This document shows, piece by piece, positions 1 to 6,714 of a DNA stretch of 13,175 nt. The position numbers and the translations under genes are program-made. Positions within the stretch are counted from its first letter, which is position 1, and the number at the start of each line of letters is the position of its first letter. The notes below the pieces were generated by a model. That model ran no database searches and was not told where the DNA came from. It saw nothing but the letters and a program-made list of their open reading frames with translations. The DNA lies in the NCBI GenBank assembly GCA_946061315.1, contig CAMGRB010000015.1, forward strand, positions 1 to 13,175, given 5' to 3'. Origin of the DNA: an uncultured Clostridia bacterium. GTDB lineage: Bacteria; Bacillota; Clostridia; Oscillospirales; CAG-272.

Positions 1-102
1 TTTACAACACTTCGCCCGAATATCCGACAAAAGTAAAGTTGGAAAAAGAAGAATTACAATCTTTGCGCGATTTAAGATACCCAAAAGCCGAAAAAGATTC
101 GC

Positions 103-153
103 AAAATAAAGAAAGCACCCCGTTTGAACCGTTAAAGTTCAAATTGGGTGCTT
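103..153 (-). terminator. Rho-independent terminator of tRNA-Ser
   Basis: A 15-bp stem pairs 115-129 with 137-151 around a 7-base loop. It has one mismatch (121/145) and one G-U pair. Read on the minus strand it lies immediately after the tRNA-Ser CCA end and is followed by CTTTCTTTATTTTG, a U-rich tail. The plus-strand side has no T-tract, so it ends minus-strand transcription. Confidence 0.85.
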
Positions 154-154
154 G

Positions 155-245
155 TGGCGGAGAGAGAGGGATTCGAACCCTCGGTGCATTTGATTGCACA
201 CCTGATTTCGAGTCAGGGCCGTTATAACCACTTCGATATCTCTCC
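155..245 (-). tRNA. tRNA-Ser, anticodon CGA
   Basis: This is a 91-nt serine tRNA read on the minus strand, with CCA encoded at 155-157. The acceptor stem GGAGAGA (239-245) pairs with TCTCTCC (159-165) and the discriminator is G. The anticodon loop CTCGAAA sits on the stem CCTGA/TCAGG and gives anticodon CGA, which reads UCG. A long variable arm with stem GTGCA/TGCAC marks the class II (Ser) structure, and the T-arm carries the usual GGTTCGAATCC. It is an isolated tRNA gene with its own promoter about 50 bases upstream and a terminator directly downstream. Confidence 0.97.
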
Positions 246-301
246 GTATTTTGTTTTTGCGATTGGGCGGGTTAAAACCTATGCGCCGTTCACGCTTAAA
301 C

Positions 302-330
302 AGTATAGCACAAAAAGAGGGCGTTGACAA
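302..330 (-). promoter_or_regulatory. Promoter of tRNA-Ser
   Basis: On the minus strand there is a TTGTCA -35 box (325-330), a 17-base spacer and a TATACT -10 box (302-307). Each hexamer matches consensus at five of six positions. The predicted start near 295 leaves a leader of about 50 bases to be removed by RNase P. Confidence 0.8.
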
Positions 331-393
331 GTGCTTTTTTTGAATTTTTCAAAAAAGCGTTAAAAAGCGTTTGGCTTGCCGAAGCAAAAAGTA

Positions 394-434
394 CGTAAAC
401 GTTAAAACGGCTACCGCAAATGCGATAGCCGTTT
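394..434 (-). terminator. Hairpin downstream of 6S RNA, probable terminator
   Basis: A hairpin pairs AAACGGCTA (405-413) with TAGCCGTTT (426-434) and continues CGCA/TGCG across one mismatch with a very short loop. On the minus strand it follows the 6S RNA and leads into TTTTAACGTTT, a moderately U-rich tail. It could end read-through from the 6S RNA, whose own 3' end is already U-rich. On the plus strand it is followed by GTTTGTTTGTT, so activity in both directions is possible. Confidence 0.55.
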
Positions 435-449
435 GTTTGTTAAAACAAA

Positions 450-669
450 AACCCACCGGGCCGTGTAAAGCAATCATTTGAACCCTGCACATGCAAGGCG
501 GTGTCCTCATATCGTTTTTGTTGCTTCCAACTTCCGCAGCCGTCTGACCGGCATAGCCTCATTAAGAAAGACGGTGCGGGAGGCCTGCATCCCAACGAAG
601 GATATTGAACTCCAATTAATCTTTGTAGGTTGAATACATCACTTTATCACAAACCAAGCAGGAAATCTA
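450..669 (-). ncRNA. ssrS: 6S RNA (SsrS/BsrA type)
   Basis: Read on the minus strand, this about 220-nt segment has the 6S RNA layout. A closing stem pairs the 5' CCTGCTTGG region (near 652-662) with the 3' region ending GGTGGG (452-457). A large internal bubble contains TTCAACCTACAAAG on the 5' side. A long apical stem includes CCGCACCGTCT paired with AGACGGCTGCGG, and the 3' bubble strand holds a small hairpin CCT-GCA-TG-TGC-AGG. The 3' end runs into a U-rich stretch. I also recognise the GGAGTTC...TATCCTTCGTTGGGATG stretch from Clostridia 6S RNAs, from memory. 6S RNA mimics an open promoter and binds sigma-A RNA polymerase in stationary phase. The ends are approximate: the 5' end is set from the -10 box and the 3' end from the U-tract. 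Confidence 0.85.
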
Positions 670-675
670 TTTATA

Positions 676-681
676 ATTATA
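676..681 (-). promoter_or_regulatory. -10 box of 6S RNA promoter
   Basis: TATAAT on the minus strand lies 7-8 bases before the predicted 6S RNA start near 669. At 16-18 bp spacing no good -35 is visible (TAATAA at 699-704 is the nearest), and that region overlaps the end of the upstream DUF1292 gene. The promoter call rests on the perfect -10 box and its position. Confidence 0.55.
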
Positions 682-701
682 TGCAGCGAAGGTCTTTTTT
701 A

Positions 702-950
702 TTACTGATTATCGCAATTTTCTATATTTAATCTGCTGTCGAAAACCTCGGACACCATGGAAAGCTCCTTGCCCTCGACCGTTTCAAAAACGTCCTCTTT
801 TTTGTCGGACTTAACTCTTTTAAGTACGTAGTATTCCGCGGGAGATACCGCCACGTACGTGGAGCCGTTTATTTCGCACTCGTCGATAAGCTCGTACGTT
901 CTTTCCGTCCCGTCGTCCTCTGTAAGAGTAAGAAAATTTTTTTCTTTCAT
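702..950 (-). CDS. DUF1292 family protein (YrzB-like)
   Basis: This encodes an 82-residue acidic protein of unknown function. The pattern is that of DUF1292: an N-terminal LTLTEDDGTERTYELID strand pair, then INGSTYVAVSP, a YYVLKRV strand, and an acidic C-terminal segment ending near VEGKELSMVSEVFD. Family members are small (about 80-100 residues), occur widely in Bacillota, and have no established biochemical role; B. subtilis YrzB is one. There is no signal peptide or membrane segment. The ATG at 948-950 is preceded by GAGG about 10 bases upstream. A promoter lies just upstream, across the thiI stop codon, so the gene may be transcribed both alone and by read-through. Its stop codon lies about 20 bases before the 6S RNA -10 box. 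Confidence 0.75.
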   Translation of the reverse strand: MKEKNFLTLTEDDGTERTYELIDECEINGSTYVAVSPAEYYVLKRVKSDKKEDVFETVEGKELSMVSEVFDSRLNIENCDNQ

Positions 951-976
951 AAATTAAAGACCTCGTTTTCGATTAT

Positions 977-1005
977 ATTTTATCACACTTTAACGAAAAA
1001 GTCAA
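977..1005 (-). promoter_or_regulatory. Promoter of the DUF1292 gene
   Basis: TTGACT (1000-1005), a 17-base spacer and TAAAAT (977-982) on the minus strand each differ from consensus at one position. The -35 box overlaps the last codons and stop of thiI, so the DUF1292 gene can be expressed independently of proBA-thiI. A second -10-like TATAAT at 972-977 sits at a poorer 22-base spacing. Confidence 0.65.
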
Positions 1006-2204
1006 CCCTCGACGATATTATCTCCGAATTGTTTTACAACGATTGACTGCTTTGTCGCATACGCTTCCTCGACAAGAGCGTTAAAGTCAAGCTTGTTCTC
1101 CTCGGCGATAACCTTTTCTATCTCCGGTCTTGTCCTCGGATGGCGCGGAGTAAAGACGGTACAGCAGTCCTCGTAGGGAAGAACGGAGGTGTCAAAAGTG
1201 CCTATCTTTCTTGAAATTTCAATTATTTCTTCCTTGTCCATTCCTATTAAAGGACGGTAGACGGGGATATTTGCCATTGAGTCAGTTACGGCAATAGCTT
1301 TCATTGTCTGGCTTGCCACCTGTCCAAGACTCTCGCCCGTTATTATCGCACCGCAGTCATAGTCTTTTGCGATTTTTAATGAAATAGCCATCATATAGCG
1401 GCGAAGGAGCAAGGTGAAATAATCCTCGTCGCAGTTATCACGGAGCATTTCCTGTATGTGAGTGAGCGATACCACGTGAACTCTCATTCTCATCGTATAT
1501 TCGGTAAGAATTTTAGCAAGAGAGAGCACCTTTTCCTTTGCGCGCTCGGAGGTGTAGGGGAAGCTCTCAAAGTGAATTGCCTCTATCTGAACTCCTCGTT
1601 TAGCCATCATAAAGCCTGCAACGGGGGAGTCTATTCCGCCCGAGAGCATAAGAAGTCCTCTGCCGCTTGAGCCGTAGGGAATACCGCCCGCGCCCTTTTC
1701 CTGCCCTGCGTGAACGTACGCCTCTTTTTCGCGTATTTCCGCATGAACTATTATTTCGGGGTGATATAGATCGACCTTCATATTCGGCGCAACCTCGAGC
1801 ACCGAGGCACCTACCTCGCCCGCAATTTCGGGAGAGGAGAGAGGGAAGGTCTTGTCGGAGCGTTTTGCCTCTGCCTTAAAGGTTTTGAAGCCCTTGATTT
1901 TTTCGGGTATATATTCTTTGGTGACACGGCAGATCTCGGAAATATCTTTTCTGCACGCTGCCGCACGGGTGACGCCCACAAAGCCGAAAACGTGCTTTGC
2001 CTGATACGTCATCTCGTCGATTTTTTCCATACTCTCCTCGTCGAGCGGCTCTATGAAAACCGTGCTTTGAGCATAGAAAATATTGAAATTACCGATACGT
2101 CTTGCCCTTTGTCTTAATTGCTTCATCATACGGGCTTCAAAATCGGAGCGGTTTGCGCCTTTTAAGATAACCTCGCCGTATTTGCACAAAATTACTTCTT
2201 TCAT
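1002..2204 (-). CDS. thiI: tRNA 4-thiouridine synthase / thiamine biosynthesis sulfurtransferase ThiI
   Basis: This 400-residue cytoplasmic enzyme adenylates U8 of tRNA and passes sulfur to form 4-thiouridine; many homologues also supply sulfur for the thiamine thiazole. The N-terminus has the ferredoxin-like GEVILKGANR segment, followed by a THUMP domain (about residues 60-165). The PP-loop ATP-binding motif SGGIDSPVAG is at 188-197, and the AANH core continues with TGESLGQVASQT (289-300) and PYEDCCTVFTPRHPRTRP (343-360). The sulfur-carrying C-terminal rhodanese domain of enterobacterial ThiI is absent, as in B. subtilis ThiI (about 400 residues), where a dedicated cysteine desulfurase acts directly. 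No desulfurase gene lies next to it here. The ATG overlaps the proA stop as ATGA, so translation is probably coupled to proBA. Confidence 0.97.
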   Translation of the reverse strand: MKEVILCKYGEVILKGANRSDFEARMMKQLRQRARRIGNFNIFYAQSTVFIEPLDEESMEKIDEMTYQAKHVFGFVGVTRAAACRKDISEICRVTKEYIPEKIKGFKTFKAEAKRSDKTFPLSSPEIAGEVGASVLEVAPNMKVDLYHPEIIVHAEIREKEAYVHAGQEKGAGGIPYGSSGRGLLMLSGGIDSPVAGFMMAKRGVQIEAIHFESFPYTSERAKEKVLSLAKILTEYTMRMRVHVVSLTHIQEMLRDNCDEDYFTLLLRRYMMAISLKIAKDYDCGAIITGESLGQVASQTMKAIAVTDSMANIPVYRPLIGMDKEEIIEISRKIGTFDTSVLPYEDCCTVFTPRHPRTRPEIEKVIAEENKLDFNALVEEAYATKQSIVVKQFGDNIVEG

Positions 2205-3451
2205 CTTACCTGACCGTCACCTTTTACAATGTATTTTGACGTTGTGAGAGCCAGAAGTCCCATAGGACCTCTCACGTGTAACTTCTGCGTGGAAATTCCT
2301 ATCTCCGCGCCAAGACCGAACTCACCGCCGTCGGTAAACCTCGTTGATGCGTTTACGTAAAGAGCGCACGAGTCAATGGACTTTACAAAAAGCTCCGCAT
2401 TTCTCGCATTTTCCGTGATTATCGCTTCGCTGTGCCCGGTTGAGTATTTTCTTATGTGAGAAATTGCCTCGTTTACGTCACTTACCACTTTACACGAAAC
2501 TATATAGTCGTCGTATTCGGTATTGTAGTCCTCCTCGGTCGCCTCTTTTATACCACCGAGGACCTCTCTCGTCTTTTCACAACCTCTGAATTCGAGATTA
2601 TATTTTCTCGTTTCCTCGTAGAATCTTTTAAGAAATTCGTCCTTTACCTTTTCGTGCACAAGAACGGTTTCTACCGCGTTGCACACGGACGGGCGCGAGC
2701 ACTTTGCGTTTACGGCAACCTTTACCGCCATATCTATATTCGCGCTCTCGTCAACGTAGAGGTGGCAGTTGCCCGCACCCGTTTCGATAACGGGCACCTT
2801 CGAGTTTTCAACAACGTTTTTGATAAGCCCTTTTCCTCCGCGGGGAATTAAAACGTCTATATATCCTCTCATCTGCATAAGCGCGTTTGCGCTCTCCCTT
2901 GTCGTATCTTCAATAAGGGTGACGCAGTTTTCGTCAAATCCGTGCTCCGAGAGAACTTTTCTTATTATTGCGACAATACACTTGTTTGAATTTATCGCCT
3001 CTTTGCCACCCCTTAATATGACGGCATTGCCGCTTTTAAGGCAAAGGCACGCGGCGTCGGGAGTGACGTTCGGGCGCGCCTCGTAAATCATGGCGACAAC
3101 ACCTAGCGCAACTCTGGTTTTTTCTATTTTAAGTCCGTTCGGCCTTGTGAAAATTTCGCCGCTGCCGATAGGATCGGAAAGGGAAGCAACCTGACGGATT
3201 GCCTCGGCAATCGCTTTTATGCGGCTCTCGTTTAGCATTAAGCGGTCTATCATAGCCTCTTTAATGCCCGCCGCTTTTGCGTTTTCAATATCCGCCTTGT
3301 TTGCAGTTATTATCTCGTCACCTGACGATACTATTTTGTCGGCTATTGCAAGGAGCAAGCCGTTCCTCTCGGCTCCGCTTGAAACACAGAGCGCAAAGGA
3401 AGCGTTTCTCGCCTTTTCGCATATATCCCTTATTTTATCGTGAAGCTCCAT
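2201..3451 (-). CDS. proA: Gamma-glutamyl phosphate reductase ProA
   Basis: This 416-residue enzyme of the aldehyde dehydrogenase superfamily catalyses step two of proline synthesis. It reduces gamma-glutamyl phosphate with NADPH to glutamate semialdehyde, which cyclises to pyrroline-5-carboxylate. Visible family motifs are GVVAMIYEARPNVTPDAACL (117-136), LKSGNAVILRGGKEA (138-152), LIPRGGKGLI (201-210), the catalytic cysteine region AKCSRPSVCNAVETVLVHE with Cys257, and the C-terminal GEFGLGAEIGISTQKLHVRGPMGL (376-399). Length is typical. The start at 3449-3451 follows proB by 3 bases and has AAAGGA upstream within the end of proB. Its TGA stop overlaps the thiI ATG. ProA is expected to channel the unstable intermediate from ProB, which fits the adjacency. 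No proC is present in the window. Confidence 0.98.
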   Translation of the reverse strand: MELHDKIRDICEKARNASFALCVSSGAERNGLLLAIADKIVSSGDEIITANKADIENAKAAGIKEAMIDRLMLNESRIKAIAEAIRQVASLSDPIGSGEIFTRPNGLKIEKTRVALGVVAMIYEARPNVTPDAACLCLKSGNAVILRGGKEAINSNKCIVAIIRKVLSEHGFDENCVTLIEDTTRESANALMQMRGYIDVLIPRGGKGLIKNVVENSKVPVIETGAGNCHLYVDESANIDMAVKVAVNAKCSRPSVCNAVETVLVHEKVKDEFLKRFYEETRKYNLEFRGCEKTREVLGGIKEATEEDYNTEYDDYIVSCKVVSDVNEAISHIRKYSTGHSEAIITENARNAELFVKSIDSCALYVNASTRFTDGGEFGLGAEIGISTQKLHVRGPMGLLALTTSKYIVKGDGQVR

Positions 3452-3454
3452 ATC

Positions 3455-4246
3455 TTATCCTTTCTTCGCCGCAAAATATGTACCGATATGCTTGCCGTCG
3501 AGAATATCGTAAAGACGAAACGGATCCTCGCCGTTCATAATAAGCATCGGAATACCGTTGTCGGTGGCTATTTTAGCGGCTTTCAGCTTGGTTATCATAC
3601 CGCCGGTTCCGAGCTTTGTGCCCGCACCCTCGGCATACGAGAAAATTTCGTCGTTTATCTCTTCCACACGGTCGACAAGTTTTGCATCGGGATACTTCCT
3701 CGGGTTTTTGTCAAAAAGACCGTCTATATCGCTGAGATTTATGATAAGATCCGCCGAGCACACAACTCCGACGTAGGCGGAAAGAGTGTCGTTACCGCCG
3801 AATTTAAGCTCTTCTATCGACACAGGGTCGTTCTCATTTACTATCGGCACGCAACCTATCTTTATAAGCTCGGAAAACGTTCCCCTTGCAAAATCAAAAC
3901 GCTTCGGGTTGTCAAAAACGTCCTTCGTCATAAGAATTTGGGCGACCGTGTGTCCGTAATTTGAGAAAAAACTGTCATAAAGCTTCATAAGCTGTATCTG
4001 ACCGACTGCGGCGCACGCCTGCTTTGCCTGTATGGTGTCGGGAAATTCTCCGAGTGCAAGACGCGACACACCCGCACTTACCGCACCCGAGCTTACCATA
4101 ACTATCTCGTGCCCCGCATTTTTGAAATCGGAGAGAGTGCGGACAAGCGCTTCTATGCGTCTTATGTTGAGCGCGCCGCTTTCGTATGTAAGCGTTGACG
4201 TTCCTATTTTTACGACTATTCTTTTACAATTTTTGATAATACTCAT
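3455..4246 (-). CDS. proB: Glutamate 5-kinase ProB (no PUA domain)
   Basis: ProB phosphorylates glutamate to gamma-glutamyl phosphate, the first and usually proline-inhibited step of proline synthesis. The 263 residues cover only the amino acid kinase domain: VVKIGTSTL (11-19), SSGAVSAG (52-59), VNENDPVS (136-143), FGGNDTLSA (149-157), SDIDGLF (172-178) and GTGGMITKL (213-221). The C-terminal PUA domain of the 367-residue enterobacterial form is missing, a known shorter variant. The start at 4244-4246 is chosen because the protein then opens with MSIIKNCKRIVVKIGTST and has a GGGG-containing ribosome binding site about 8 bases upstream. The frame stays open for 28 more codons upstream, but that stretch is AT-rich, unlike the family, and covers the promoter. 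The gene leads the proB-proA-thiI operon. Confidence 0.97.
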   Translation of the reverse strand: MSIIKNCKRIVVKIGTSTLTYESGALNIRRIEALVRTLSDFKNAGHEIVMVSSGAVSAGVSRLALGEFPDTIQAKQACAAVGQIQLMKLYDSFFSNYGHTVAQILMTKDVFDNPKRFDFARGTFSELIKIGCVPIVNENDPVSIEELKFGGNDTLSAYVGVVCSADLIINLSDIDGLFDKNPRKYPDAKLVDRVEEINDEIFSYAEGAGTKLGTGGMITKLKAAKIATDNGIPMLIMNGEDPFRLYDILDGKHIGTYFAAKKG

Positions 4247-4295
4247 AATAAAACCCCGAAAAATTTGAAAATTCGCTTGATAAAACGATTTCAAT

Positions 4296-4301
4296 ATTAT
4301 A
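4296..4301 (-). promoter_or_regulatory. -10 box of the proBA-thiI operon promoter
   Basis: A perfect minus-strand TATAAT predicts a transcript start near 4289 and a leader of about 43 bases before proB. The -35 at 17-base spacing is weak (TTTTAT at 4319-4324). The short leader leaves no room for a T-box or riboswitch, so control, if any, is at initiation or by proline feedback on ProB. Confidence 0.5.
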
Positions 4302-4334
4302 TAATTAAAGTTAAGAGGATAAAACCTCACAGCT

Positions 4335-4348
4335 TAATATATTATAAC
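4335..4348 (+). promoter_or_regulatory. Possible -10 region of the zapA operon
   Basis: The plus-strand run TAATATATTATAAC contains several overlapping -10-like hexamers, best TATAAC at 4343-4348. It is the only plausible start region between the divergent proB and zapA genes. No good -35 is visible. An inverted repeat GAGG-N6-CCTC (4315-4328) lies between the two divergent -10 regions. Confidence 0.35.
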
Positions 4349-4392
4349 CGCAAAAATATGAAATTGCAATAGTTTTGGGAAAGGAAAGAGAA

Positions 4393-4698
4393 ATGAAAGA
4401 AAAAATTTACGTTGAAATAGCCGGAATAAGACTTGGCATCGTTTCCGAGGAAGGCAAGGAATACGTCGAGGAAGTGGCAAAGGAAATAGACGAGAGAATA
4501 AAGTCAATGATAAAAAACCAGAGGAACTGCTCGCTTGTCGAGGCGGCTCTTTTCTGCGCGATGGATTGCTACAGTACGGGCGAGGGCGATGCCAAGAGAG
4601 TGAAAAACCTCGAGGCGCAAATCGCGCTTTATCAGGCAAACGTAAACAGACTTAAAAGGGAGAACGAGGAGCTTCGTTCAAAGTTGAGAAATGTCTGA
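4393..4698 (+). CDS. zapA: Cell division protein ZapA
   Basis: ZapA is a small cytoplasmic protein that bundles FtsZ protofilaments and promotes Z-ring assembly. The 101 residues have the family layout. An N-terminal beta-rich globular part (KEKIYVEIAGIRLGIVSEE) is followed by a helix (YVEEVAKEIDERIKSMI). Residues about 66-100 (DAKRVKNLEAQIALYQANVNRLKRENEELRSKL) form the coiled coil for dimer and tetramer formation. The ATG at 4393-4395 is preceded by an AAGGAAAG ribosome binding site; an in-frame TTG at 4375 would add six residues that do not fit. The 3' end overlaps the following U32 gene by 8 bases, so the two are translationally linked. ZapA next to a U32-family gene is, from memory, a recurrent arrangement in Clostridia. 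Confidence 0.92.
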   Translation: MKEKIYVEIAGIRLGIVSEEGKEYVEEVAKEIDERIKSMIKNQRNCSLVEAALFCAMDCYSTGEGDAKRVKNLEAQIALYQANVNRLKRENEELRSKLRNV

Positions 4699-6700
4699 TA
4701 TGATAAAAGCAAAGCCGGAGCTTCTTGCCCCCGCGGGCGATATGGACTGTCTGAAGGCGGCGATAGCGGCAGGGGCAGACGCCGTTTATTTCGGCACGGA
4801 TCTATTAAACGCGAGGATAAGGGCAAAGAATTTTACCCTTGAGAGTGTAGATGAAGCGGTCTTTTTGTGCCACGCTCATGGCGTAAGGGCATACGTAACT
4901 CTTAACACCGCGGTTTACGAAAGAGAGATGGAAACCGTCTTTTCTTACGTTGACGCGCTCGTAAATGACGGTGTTGACGCGTTTATAGTTTCCGACCTCG
5001 GAGTTATCAAAGAGTTGAGGGAGCGTTATCCCGATATCGAGCTTCACGCAAGCACGCAATGCACCGTTCACAATTCGGACGGTGCGGATTTTCTTTACGG
5101 GCTCGGTTGCAGCCGCGTCGTGTGCGCAAGGGAGCTTGACAAAGAGAGCATAAAAAAGATATCTATGGGCAACGCCGAGATAGAAATGTTCGTCCACGGC
5201 GCACATTGTATGTCGGTTTCGGGGCAATGCTTAATGAGCTTTGCCATGGGCGGCAGGAGCGGCAACAGAGGAGAGTGCGCCCAACCGTGTAGGTTGCCGT
5301 ATAAAATTTCGGGCAAAGAGGGCTACTTTTTAAGCCTTAAAGATATGTCGCTCTCGGGGCACGTGCGTGAAATTTTGAATATAGGTGCCTCCTCACTTAA
5401 AATAGAGGGTAGAATGAAAAGCCCCGAATACGTCTATACCGCGGTATCGACGTGGAGAAAACTGATAGACGGCAAAAGAGATGCAACGAAGGCGGAAATA
5501 TCGACACTTGCAGGCGCATTTTCACGCCAGGGGTTTACCGACGGATATTTTGAGAGCAAAATTGACTCCTCTATGTTAGGAGTGCGCACACAAAAAGACA
5601 AGGCAAAAACGAGCGAGGCGGAGTGCAAAATTCCCGAACTTGAAAAGATATCCGTTTCCGTTTTTGCAAAGCTCAAAGAGGGGGAGCGCGCCGAGATAAC
5701 GCTGTGCGACGGCAAAAATAGCGTAACGTGTGTCGGTGATACGGTCGAAACGGCAATAAATTCCCCGATGAGCGAGGACGATATAAGAAAAAATCTTATA
5801 AAATTCGGAAATACGCCATACTCTGTAAAAAATGTTGAAATAGAAAAAACGGACAACGTTATGATAAAAGTATCCGCGCTCAACGCTTTAAGGCGCAAAG
5901 CGTCAAGGGCTCTCGCGGATAAATGCGTCACCCCGTGTGAGAAAAAAGCGCACGAGGGCGCGGAGCGTAAATCGAAAAACGCCCCCAAGGAAATGCCAAA
6001 GCATACGGTGACCGCCGTATTTTCCGACCCCGATACAATACCCGAGCAAAATCCTTTTGATATATGCTTCGTCTATGCCGACAGATACAAAAAAGGTTGC
6101 CGCGCAAACGGAGTATATCTGCCTCCCGTTATTCTCGATACGGAGTGGGACGGTATTGAAAAGTGCCTTAAAGGAGCATGGGACGACGGGGCAAGATATG
6201 CGCTTGTGTCAAACGTCGGACAGATTGAAAGAGTTAAAAAAATGGGCTTTAAGATGATAGCCGATTTCAGATTTAACGTTTTTAACCCATCCTGTGTCGA
6301 TATTCTCAAAGAAAGCGGCTTTGAAAACGTCATACTCTCGCCCGAGCTTTCCCTTGCACAGATGAACTCGATGAAGGGTAGTATAGCGGTAGTTTACGGC
6401 AAAATTCCCGTTATGACAACTCATAAATGCGTAATAAAAGACACGGCGGGGTGTGAAAAGTGCAAAACGTACCTTATTGACAGGACGAACGCTTCGTTTT
6501 TCGTCGAGGGCATTTTCGGGCACAGAAACGTGATATACAACAGCGTACCTATATATATGGCGGACAAGCCGGACGCATTAAAAAACTTCTCTCACCATTT
6601 CATATTTACAAACGAGAGTAAAGACGATTGCGTAAAGATAATAAACGCGTACAAAAACGGCTACGCGTCCGACGGAAAAATAAGAAGAATAAAACCGTAA
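4691..6700 (+). CDS. U32-family protein (RlhA/TrhP-like RNA hydroxylase, annotated as peptidase U32)
   Basis: This 669-residue protein of the U32 family was long annotated as a collagenase-like peptidase. Characterised E. coli members act in RNA hydroxylation (TrhP on tRNA U34, RlhA on 23S rRNA C2501) using an Fe-S cluster and prephenate. The N-terminal TIM-barrel part shows ELLAPAGDMDCLKAAIAAGADAVYFG (10-35) and HASTQCTVHNS (119-129). Four probable cluster cysteines are Cys173, Cys180, Cys196 and Cys200, in HGAHCMSVSGQC and GNRGECAQPCR. LKIEGRMKSPEYVYT (236-250) follows. A central segment (about 370-470) resembles DUF3656. The last about 190 residues form a further domain with CVIKDTAGCEKCK (from about 580) and NVIYNSVPIY. 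The start at 4691 overlaps zapA; ATG 4700 is the alternative. The RNA substrate cannot be assigned from sequence alone. Confidence 0.88.
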   Translation: MSDMIKAKPELLAPAGDMDCLKAAIAAGADAVYFGTDLLNARIRAKNFTLESVDEAVFLCHAHGVRAYVTLNTAVYEREMETVFSYVDALVNDGVDAFIVSDLGVIKELRERYPDIELHASTQCTVHNSDGADFLYGLGCSRVVCARELDKESIKKISMGNAEIEMFVHGAHCMSVSGQCLMSFAMGGRSGNRGECAQPCRLPYKISGKEGYFLSLKDMSLSGHVREILNIGASSLKIEGRMKSPEYVYTAVSTWRKLIDGKRDATKAEISTLAGAFSRQGFTDGYFESKIDSSMLGVRTQKDKAKTSEAECKIPELEKISVSVFAKLKEGERAEITLCDGKNSVTCVGDTVETAINSPMSEDDIRKNLIKFGNTPYSVKNVEIEKTDNVMIKVSALNALRRKASRALADKCVTPCEKKAHEGAERKSKNAPKEMPKHTVTAVFSDPDTIPEQNPFDICFVYADRYKKGCRANGVYLPPVILDTEWDGIEKCLKGAWDDGARYALVSNVGQIERVKKMGFKMIADFRFNVFNPSCVDILKESGFENVILSPELSLAQMNSMKGSIAVVYGKIPVMTTHKCVIKDTAGCEKCKTYLIDRTNASFFVEGIFGHRNVIYNSVPIYMADKPDALKNFSHHFIFTNESKDDCVKIINAYKNGYASDGKIRRIKP

Positions 6701-6714
6701 AAATCGAGGGGAAA

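Noticed and set aside
39..227. Plus-strand 62-codon frame containing GGERGIRTLG
   Set aside because: This peptide is the well-known shadow of a minus-strand tRNA-Ser. The frame crosses a terminator and the tRNA, so it is not a gene.
139..330. Minus-strand 63-codon frame over tRNA-Ser and its promoter
   Set aside because: It overlaps the tRNA gene and its promoter on the same strand and has no family resemblance.
324..352. Plus-strand promoter starting with TTGACA at 324
   Set aside because: No -10 hexamer lies at 16-18 bases; the match is the complement of the real minus-strand -35 region.
2456..2851. Plus-strand 131-codon frame inside proA
   Set aside because: It is antisense to a fully conserved ProA; the composition and lack of a ribosome binding site fit a shadow frame.
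3440..3964. Plus-strand 174-codon frame inside proB
   Set aside because: It is antisense to ProB motifs and has no recognisable domain.
4247..4330. N-terminal extension of ProB by 28 codons
   Set aside because: The extension covers the TATAAT promoter, is unlike the family N-terminus, and the internal ATG has the ribosome binding site.
4247..4392. Riboswitch or T-box upstream of proB
   Set aside because: The leader from the predicted start is only about 43 bases, with no T-box bulge or terminator/antiterminator pair.
5434..5988. Minus-strand 184-codon frame inside the U32 gene
   Set aside because: It lies antisense to a conserved domain; its serine- and phenylalanine-rich composition is typical of a shadow of lysine- and glutamate-rich coding sequence.
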